A stretch of 37,080 nt of DNA from contig PIVY01000027.1 of assembly GCA_003353795.1 (NCBI GenBank), positions 1 through 37,080 of the forward strand, written 5' to 3'. The position numbers and the translations under genes are program-made. How positions within the stretch are numbered: position 1 is the first letter of the stretch; the number at the start of each line of letters is the position of its first letter. Positions 31,401 through 37,080 of the stretch are shown here, one piece after another. Under the pieces are notes generated by a model. It ran no database searches. It was given only the letters and a program-made list of their open reading frames with translations, and was not told the origin of the DNA. This DNA comes from a bacterium (GTDB taxonomy: Bacteria; Krumholzibacteriota; Krumholzibacteriia; LZORAL124-64-63).

Positions 31401-33242
31401 ATGAATCTCGTCCTGGTCGCATCGCTGGCCCTGGCCACCGCCACGTCACCCATCGCGGCTCCTGCCTCCAGCATCTTCGACGAACTCGAACTGGCGCCGC
31501 GCCTCGCCGCCCCCAACCCGGTCCCGTGGACTCCCGGCCACAAGACCGTCACCGACTGGGCTGCGCTCATCGACGCCACCTGGGATCCCATTCATACGCC
31601 CGCCCAGCAACGAACCGCCTTCGACCTCTTCTGGAACGACGTCGATGCGCGTTACGCCTGCTTCCACGATATCGACGACGTCTGGCTCGACCTACACGCC
31701 CGGTACCGACCCGAGGTGGCGGGCGGGGTGAGTCGCGGACGTTTCGCCGGCATCCTCGGACAGCTGAGCCTGAGCCTGCGCGAGTCACACACCCGCGCCC
31801 GCGACTACGGGGTGACCAATACGTTCGCCGGTCGCGGCATACCCCTGCTCCACGCCAACGACCTCGCCTTGCGGGTCGCCGACCTTGGCGCGGCGGTGAC
31901 CGCCGGCGACGACGGCGCCGGGCTCGTCTACCGGGCCACCATCAACAATCCCCTCGGGCTCGAGCCCGGTGACGTGATCCTGGGCTACGACGGTCGGCCG
32001 TGGCGCGAATGCCTGGACGAGTTGCTGGCCGCGGAGCTACCGGTCACCGGCATGTGGGCCAGTTCGCCCGACGGGTGGGATCACAACTGGATCGCCGCCG
32101 TGGGCGCCAACTGGCATCTCTTCGACACCATGGACGTCCGCAAGCACGGCAGCGGCGACACGGTCCACCTGTCGACCCACGTCATCGACGGATACATCGG
32201 CCACCTCTATGGCAACGAGCAGCTCCACGTGGGGATTCCCTTTCCCGACATGACCCAGAACGGAGTGGTCACCTGGGGCGTGATCGAGCGCGACGACCAG
32301 CAGATCGGCTATGTCTACGTCTACGGCTGGACCGGCAACGCAGGCCTCTATTTCCGCGACGCCATCGACGACCTGACCACCAACCATGACACCGCCGGGC
32401 TGATCATCGATTTCCGCAAGAACAGCGGCGGCAACATGTTCCTCAGTGACGAGGGGCTGGGCCTGCTGTTCCGCGAGGAGGTGCCGACCATCGAATGGTT
32501 CGCGCGAAGCGACCCCGACGACCACCTGACGCTGGACAACCTGTCGGTCTGGCCGACCTACGTCATCGATCCGAACCCCATCGATCGTTACTACGACCGG
32601 CCCATCGCAGTGCTCACCGGTCCAAACTGTGTCAGCTCCGGCGATCAGGTCGCCCTACGCCTGACCTACCATCCCACGGCGCAGGTCTTCGGCAAGACCA
32701 CGGCCGCGGCCTTCAACTCGCCCGAGTCCATCCAGATCGGCCCGTGGTTCCAGGCCCACGTCGCCGTCTACGACTGCGCCCGCCTCGACGCTCTGGCGGT
32801 TCCGTTGACCCACCGGGAGTTCCCCGTCGATGTCCCGGTGTGGCTCGAACCTGACGACGTGGCGCAACAGATCGATACCGTGGTTGAAGCGGCGGCGACC
32901 TGGATCACCGGTTCCGTGGGGATCGAGGACCCATCGTTCCCCGACGGGCCGGACACGCCGGTCGCGACGGCCCGCTTCCTGGGGGCGCGGCCCAATCCAT
33001 TCAATCCGGTGACGGAGTTGGTGTTCTCTCTGGCACGGCCGGCCCAAGGAGAGCTGGTCGTCTTCAACCTGGCGGGGCGCCGGGTCCGCTCCTTCGCGTT
33101 GCGAGGCCTGGCCGCGGGCGAGCACCGGGTGATCTGGGACGGCTGTTCGGACGCCGGCGTTCTGCAGGCCAGCGGGACCTACATGGTGCAGCTGCGCACC
33201 GATGAGCGGATCGACAGTGGGCGTGTGACGCTGGTGAAGTAA
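31401..33242 (+). CDS. Exported S41-family (tail-specific protease-like) serine protease with C-terminal sorting domain
   Basis: This 613-aa protein starts with a short signal peptide (LVLVASLALATATSPIAAP). A PDZ-like segment follows (PLGLEPGDVILGYDGRPW, about residues 183-200). The S41 catalytic region has YVYVYGW, GLIIDFRKNSGGNMF (about 333-347) and the nucleophile region LTGPNCVSSGDQ, where Ser412 or Ser413 is the likely nucleophile. A FlgD-like sorting module occupies about residues 528-613 (RPNPFNPVTELVFSL, VFNLAGRRVRSFAL, VTLVK). GGAGG lies 7 nt before the ATG. S41 enzymes cut unfolded protein tails. With the sorting domain it should be secreted or surface-bound. Substrate unknown. Confidence 0.85.
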   Translation: MNLVLVASLALATATSPIAAPASSIFDELELAPRLAAPNPVPWTPGHKTVTDWAALIDATWDPIHTPAQQRTAFDLFWNDVDARYACFHDIDDVWLDLHARYRPEVAGGVSRGRFAGILGQLSLSLRESHTRARDYGVTNTFAGRGIPLLHANDLALRVADLGAAVTAGDDGAGLVYRATINNPLGLEPGDVILGYDGRPWRECLDELLAAELPVTGMWASSPDGWDHNWIAAVGANWHLFDTMDVRKHGSGDTVHLSTHVIDGYIGHLYGNEQLHVGIPFPDMTQNGVVTWGVIERDDQQIGYVYVYGWTGNAGLYFRDAIDDLTTNHDTAGLIIDFRKNSGGNMFLSDEGLGLLFREEVPTIEWFARSDPDDHLTLDNLSVWPTYVIDPNPIDRYYDRPIAVLTGPNCVSSGDQVALRLTYHPTAQVFGKTTAAAFNSPESIQIGPWFQAHVAVYDCARLDALAVPLTHREFPVDVPVWLEPDDVAQQIDTVVEAAATWITGSVGIEDPSFPDGPDTPVATARFLGARPNPFNPVTELVFSLARPAQGELVVFNLAGRRVRSFALRGLAAGEHRVIWDGCSDAGVLQASGTYMVQLRTDERIDSGRVTLVK

Positions 33243-33294
33243 GGGGCGGAAAGCGACTTCACCGTGTCCCAGATTCTCGTTTCGACTCCCACGG

Positions 33295-33440
33295 GGGCGC
33301 AGGATCTTGACGATCACCTCACGGTCGAGGATGAACGCCAAGATCCTCATCGGACTGCCGCAGCGTGGGCACTGCAGCGGCCGGTTCTCGTGGATCCGCG
33401 CGCCGTAGCGCACCAACCGCTCGAGCGCTTGCCGGCGTTT
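33295..33440 (-). pseudogene. C-terminal fragment of an IS91-like transposase
   Basis: On the minus strand, residues read LERLVRYGARIHENRP then LQCPRCGSPMRILAFILD and REVIVKILRPRG. This matches the zinc-binding tail of IS91/IS1294-type transposases, which typically end in a CPRCGGxMRIIAFIxDxxVIxKIL motif. The same frame has a TGA stop at 33441-33443, and no upstream transposase domain is present, so it is a decayed fragment. It lies in the 235-nt gap between the convergent S41 and propeller-S11 genes. No terminal repeats were recognised. It marks a past insertion or rearrangement here. Confidence 0.6.
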
Positions 33441-33477
33441 TCACTGTCGCCGCGAAGCTGCCGGGCCAAGGCTGCCC

Positions 33478-36400
33478 TTACTTCACGAGCGCCACGGCCA
33501 GAGTGCGTACCGCGGAGCCGCTGGAGATCCGGCAGACGTAGCGTCCCGAGGCCAGCGACCGGCCCAGGCCGTCGCGGCCGTCCCACTGGATCCGGTGGCG
33601 CCCGGCGTCGCGATTCGGGTCGGTTTCGAGGACGCGGACTCGGCGTCCCCTCAGGTCGTGAATCTCGATCCGCACAGGCCCGGAAACGTTGAGCTGATAC
33701 TCGAAGGAAACCTGGGCGTTGAATGGGTTGGGGAAGGCGCGCACGTCGCCTAGCCGCGAGGTCGGCAAGGCATCCTGCGGCCGCTCGTCGGCGACCGCCG
33801 TCGCGCCGTCAGGATCGTGATAGCTCAGGTAGACCTCGCCCGCGTCGGCGCCGTCGAGACCGCAGATCAGGCTGGCGAGGCTCTCGTGGTACACCGGTCG
33901 GTCGCGGGACAGCACGGCCACGTGGGCGTCGCCCGGTGGCGTGCCGGTGAGCACGATGTCGAACTCGTAGGTCGCGGTGATCTCCAGCGCCGCCGTGAAC
34001 CGCGACCCGTTCAGCAGGGTCAGCGTGAAGACCGATCCCACGGCGGTGGTGTCGGCCACGATCTCGAAGGGCTCGCCGGCGGCGAGGGTCAGATCGTACG
34101 GACCCTGGTCGGGCTCGCTGGTGGTGATCTGCAGGTCCAGGGGCCCGGGGCCGTCGTTCTGGACGCGGATGCCGCGGTGTCCGTCGTAGCCGTCGACCTG
34201 GAGGATGGCTTGCTCCAGCGCCGGGATCTCCAGGCCTAGGTGATGGGTCAACTGATGGACGAGGTGGTGGTTTTCGCCGAGAACCGACTGGGTCAGACGC
34301 ACCTCGGCCGCCAGTTCGAGCACCTCGTCGAGGCGGGTCTCGGTGGTGGCGCCGGTCTTCTCGCCGGCGAGGGTGGAGATGCCGCCGTGCACCAGCAACG
34401 GCCGCGGTGGCGGCTCCTGTCCCGGCACCGCGGGACTGGTGCCGCAGCTGCTGGTCGAGAGCGCGAAGGAGACCTGGGCGACCCCCTTCTTGTGGGACCA
34501 GGAGCGGCTGGTCGCCCCGTAGACCGTGGCGATGGCCGGTGCGAATTCCATGAGCTCCTGCCCCGCCCAGATGCCGCACTTGCCGCCGTACTTGGTGCCG
34601 CCGGACTTGATCCCGATGACCCGATCCTCGGGGTCGTAGCCCTTGGCGTCGGTCAACCAGCCGAAATCCATCCACTCGTTCCAGTTGGCGCCGCCGTCCT
34701 GATAGATCTGGGTGCGCCAGACCTCCCAGGTCTCCGTGCCGACGATGTCGCGGACGAGCGGCTGCAGCATGGCCTCGGCTCCGAGCAGCGCCATGTCGTA
34801 GGCCGTGGCGCGGTGCTTGTCGTCCTCCCAGGTCATGTCGCGGCCGGCCGGGCTGAGGAACATGGTGTCGCTGCTCATGCCGATGTCGCTGGCCTTCTGG
34901 TTCATGCGGTCGAGAAAGCCGAGCACGGTGCTGGGCACGCCGCAGCGTCCGACGTTGCACGGTGAGTCGTAGATATTCTGGTAGCCGTTGACGATGTCGG
35001 CGATGAGGTACGCAGCCTCGTTGGCCGATTTCATCATCATCATGCGCAGGAGGGTCTCGAACTCCACGAGGTCGGAGTCGCCGAGACCATACTGGGATCC
35101 GCCCACGCAGTCGGAGATATACGGCGGCACGTCCCACGTGGAGTCCAGGTCCACCTCCAGGTCGTCGACCGCGTCGTTGGCCACCAGCATCGACATCAGC
35201 TTGGTGGTGCTGGCGGGACGCACGGGATCGAAGGCGCGCACGGCGAAGACCAGTTCGCCCTGGCAGTTGAGGGCGGCCGCGCTGCTGGCGCGCAGGTTGT
35301 AGACTCCGACCCCGTTGGCGGCCAGCTGCACCACGCCGGCGTCGAACGTGGGATCACAGTCGTTCTGGGGGCAGACCAGGCCTTCGCGGCATTCGTTGTC
35401 CTCCTCGGCGGGGAAGTCGTGGAAGGCGGCGAAGGGAGTGCCCACGGCCAGAAAATCCTGGTTCCAGTGGTCGGCGAAGCGACCGGCGGCCAGCGCGTGG
35501 CCGAAATTGGCGCTTGGCTCGAAGAAACCGTTGAGCATGTCGGCGTGGAAGGTCGCCTCGGCCAAGGGGAACCCGGCGCCGGCGCCGATGAACACGTGGG
35601 CGACGCCGGCATCGACGACGTTGTCGGCGGGTTCGGCATCCTCGGGCATGTCGTCGAAGGGGGCGCCGACGAACAGGTCGTTCTGGCCGTTGCCGGTGAA
35701 GTCGCCCACGGTCAGGGACCAGCCGAACCGGTCGCCCGTGTCCGGCTGGTCGTCGGCGGTGTCGGTCTGGTCGAGCACGGTGACGCTGCCCGAGCGCGAC
35801 ACCACCACCCGGCCGGCGAACGACTGGCCGCTGGTGGCGTATCCTGGTTCGCCGATGACCATGTCGGCGAGACCGCCGGCCGACTGCAACCGCGCAGCGG
35901 CCACCGCCCGGCCGAACTCCGCGCCTTCGGAACCGGTCAGACCGATGTCCTCGGGGGTGGTGATCTCGGCGGAGGTCACGATCAGCCCGCCGGGGCCGCC
36001 GGCCAGGGTGAAAACGCGGCCGCCGTCGGGTGCGCCGGCAGGCAGGTTGTCCCAGAACGGGACGCCGATGATCAGGTCGTCCTCGAACGTATCGCGGATG
36101 TTGCCGGTGGCCAGCGCATAGCCGAAGCGGTCGTTGCTGGAACCGGGGGACAGCAGGTCGGCGGCGGTGACGGTGAGGCCACCGGTCTGGAGGCCGCCGG
36201 CCGAGCCGGAGAAGATGGACACGGCGCCGCGGCCGCTGTTCTCGCCGATGGCCGCGACGGCGAGGTCGTCGAGGCCGTCACCGTCGAAGTCGCCGGCCGC
36301 GAGGGCGTGGCCGAAGAGGTCGTCGATCTCGATGGCGCCGCCGGCATCCTGCTGGTCGAACACGACGGGATCGGCGCCGAGGCCGGTGGCGCTGCCGTAG

Positions 36401-36864
36401 AAGACGAAGACCAGACCGGCGCCCTCCAGACCGGTGATGTCGTGGTAGGGGGCGCCCACGGCGAGGTCGTCGAATGAATCGTCGTTGAACCGGCCCACCG
36501 CGAGGGCGTGACCGAAGCGCGCGAAGGGGTCGCCCGTGGAGGGCGGCGTGAGCAGATCGGCATTCTCGCGGACAAGGCCGTAGAAACCGCCGCGACTGAC
36601 GATGACGGCGCCCTGCTGCTCGCCGTCCTCGGGTCCCTCGGTGTCGTTGCCGGGGGAGCCGGTGGCCAGGTCGTCGAGGCCGTCGTTGTCGAAGTCGCCC
36701 ACGGCGAGCGCCCAACCGAAATTGTCGTCGTCCCCGGGGACGCCGACGCTGTCGCGGCCTTCGTGGATCACGTAGAGATAGGCAGCGGCGGGGGCGGCGT
36801 TCAGGATGGCCAGAGTGGTCAGCGCGAGGGCGAGGCGGCGAAGGGGGCGAGCGGGAAAAGCCAT
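33478..36864 (-). CDS. Exported FG-GAP beta-propeller fused to an S11 (D-Ala-D-Ala carboxypeptidase-type) serine peptidase domain
   Basis: This 1128-aa protein has a signal peptide (RRLALALTTLAILNAAPAAA). Residues about 40-470 are seven FG-GAP repeats (for example DFDNDGLDDLATGSPG and AAGDFDGDGLDDLAVAAIGE), an integrin-alpha-like, Ca2+-binding seven-bladed propeller. Residues about 505-790 are an S11 domain with all three penicillin-binding motifs: SxxK at Ser552-Lys555 (ASTTKLM), SxN at Ser613-Asn615 (KSANEAA) and KxGxT at Lys753-Thr757 (KSGGT). A linker with beta-rich domains follows. A sorting module ends the protein (about 1045-1128: FPNPFNAQVSFEYQL, IHDLRGRRVRVLE, VALVK). GGAGG precedes the ATG. 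S11 enzymes normally trim peptidoglycan; fused to a propeller it may act at the surface. I know of no standard protein with this layout. Confidence 0.88.
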   Translation of the reverse strand: MAFPARPLRRLALALTTLAILNAAPAAAYLYVIHEGRDSVGVPGDDDNFGWALAVGDFDNDGLDDLATGSPGNDTEGPEDGEQQGAVIVSRGGFYGLVRENADLLTPPSTGDPFARFGHALAVGRFNDDSFDDLAVGAPYHDITGLEGAGLVFVFYGSATGLGADPVVFDQQDAGGAIEIDDLFGHALAAGDFDGDGLDDLAVAAIGENSGRGAVSIFSGSAGGLQTGGLTVTAADLLSPGSSNDRFGYALATGNIRDTFEDDLIIGVPFWDNLPAGAPDGGRVFTLAGGPGGLIVTSAEITTPEDIGLTGSEGAEFGRAVAAARLQSAGGLADMVIGEPGYATSGQSFAGRVVVSRSGSVTVLDQTDTADDQPDTGDRFGWSLTVGDFTGNGQNDLFVGAPFDDMPEDAEPADNVVDAGVAHVFIGAGAGFPLAEATFHADMLNGFFEPSANFGHALAAGRFADHWNQDFLAVGTPFAAFHDFPAEEDNECREGLVCPQNDCDPTFDAGVVQLAANGVGVYNLRASSAAALNCQGELVFAVRAFDPVRPASTTKLMSMLVANDAVDDLEVDLDSTWDVPPYISDCVGGSQYGLGDSDLVEFETLLRMMMMKSANEAAYLIADIVNGYQNIYDSPCNVGRCGVPSTVLGFLDRMNQKASDIGMSSDTMFLSPAGRDMTWEDDKHRATAYDMALLGAEAMLQPLVRDIVGTETWEVWRTQIYQDGGANWNEWMDFGWLTDAKGYDPEDRVIGIKSGGTKYGGKCGIWAGQELMEFAPAIATVYGATSRSWSHKKGVAQVSFALSTSSCGTSPAVPGQEPPPRPLLVHGGISTLAGEKTGATTETRLDEVLELAAEVRLTQSVLGENHHLVHQLTHHLGLEIPALEQAILQVDGYDGHRGIRVQNDGPGPLDLQITTSEPDQGPYDLTLAAGEPFEIVADTTAVGSVFTLTLLNGSRFTAALEITATYEFDIVLTGTPPGDAHVAVLSRDRPVYHESLASLICGLDGADAGEVYLSYHDPDGATAVADERPQDALPTSRLGDVRAFPNPFNAQVSFEYQLNVSGPVRIEIHDLRGRRVRVLETDPNRDAGRHRIQWDGRDGLGRSLASGRYVCRISSGSAVRTLAVALVK

Positions 36865-37080
36865 GATGGGCCTCCGGCGTATGAGTATTTACGGTCAATT
36901 TACTCTTCTTTTTTGCGAATGACTCCTGTTCTTACCTCGAGACGTGCCTAGGAGAATGTTGACCGCCCCGGCTCTCACCGCTGAATGCTTGACTCCACCT
37001 ACGCCGCCAACTTCAACTCATGCCGCCGGTTAACCGCCAACGCCCGCGTCTCCACCCGTCGCCAGTAGTACCTCTCCCAG
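36865..37080. other. 216-nt terminal region with an A/T-rich patch
   Basis: The left part holds the ribosome-binding site of the propeller gene and an A+T-rich stretch (36880-36925) likely to contain its promoter on the minus strand; no convincing hexamer pair was found. The right edge holds a possible partial gene (next entry). No terminator was recognised. Confidence 0.5.
36999..37080 (-). CDS. Possible 3' end of an unidentified gene (partial)
   Basis: A minus-strand frame enters from the right edge and ends in TAG at 36999-37001. It encodes WERYYWRRVETRALAVNRRH then ELKLAA, a 26-residue basic and aromatic tail. The composition is protein-like, unlike most shadow frames, but 27 codons are too few to identify a family. 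Its gene, if real, lies outside the window. Confidence 0.3.
   Translation of the reverse strand, partial: WERYYWRRVETRALAVNRRHELKLAA

Noticed and set aside
1..37080. tRNA or rRNA genes
   Set aside because: No cloverleaf with a conserved T-loop GTTCGA-type sequence or rRNA-like segment was recognised by reading; a tRNAscan or Rfam search would be decisive.

Overview
The window is about two-thirds G+C, densely coded, and comes from a diderm (Gram-negative-type) bacterium. Five large exported proteins end in the same kind of C-terminal module: a P-N-P-F-N motif, an I/V-F/H-D/N-L-(R/A)-G-R core, a W-D-G/A turn and a terminal L(L/V)K. This resembles the FlgD-like / type IX-style sorting domains of FCB-group bacteria. 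With the high G+C, this points to lineages such as Candidatus Krumholzibacteriota, Eisenbacteria or Gemmatimonadota-like organisms. That placement is inference; no rRNA or other phylogenetic marker was seen. No tRNA, rRNA, CRISPR array or complete mobile element was recognised.

Layout. 1-985: an ECF-type sigma factor overlapping a small two-helix membrane protein that may be its regulator. 1060-6503: two tandem paralogous exported beta-helix proteins (885 and 890 aa), each preceded by a similar extended -10 motif. 6500-7450: a YeiH-type membrane protein starting inside the second paralogue's stop codon. 7616-10825: a three-gene biotin-dependent sodium-pumping decarboxylase operon (OadG, a divergent OadA with fused biotin domain, OadB), followed closely by a BaiN/HI0933-type flavoprotein (to 12073). 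12312-13613: a DEAD-box RNA helicase with a structured leader. 13701-15071: a dihydropyrimidinase-type amidohydrolase whose promoter predicts an almost leaderless mRNA. 15166-18714: small exported proteins, a DUF481-type outer-membrane protein, a short AAA-type protein with a degenerate P-loop, and a small outer-membrane beta-barrel-like protein; convergent pairs are separated by clear hairpin terminators. 18818-21397: a MidA-type methyltransferase, a 3-hydroxyacyl-CoA dehydrogenase and a DUF3124 lipoprotein. 21394-23288 (minus): a 41-codon remnant resembling the N-terminus of an SLC13-type transporter, then an M1 aminopeptidase.

23289-37080 is rich in exported or proteolytic functions. It holds a subtilase with two PKD domains; a 56-aa PLDc_N-like membrane mini-protein; a tight minus-strand operon encoding a zincin-like metalloprotease, a HEAT-repeat protein and a 31-residue-repeat fibre-like protein; an S41 protease; a fragment of an IS91-like transposase; and an unusual fusion of an FG-GAP beta-propeller with an S11 (penicillin-binding-protein fold) serine peptidase domain.

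How the genes fit together: the protease and sorting-domain proteins suggest a peptide-scavenging, secretion-rich heterotroph, with the aminopeptidase, hydantoinase, hydroxyacyl-CoA dehydrogenase and decarboxylase pump feeding central metabolism and a sodium gradient. The least explained parts are the metalloprotease/HEAT/repeat-fibre operon (27938-31030), the propeller-S11 fusion (33478-36864) and the divergent carboxyltransferase (7816-9660).
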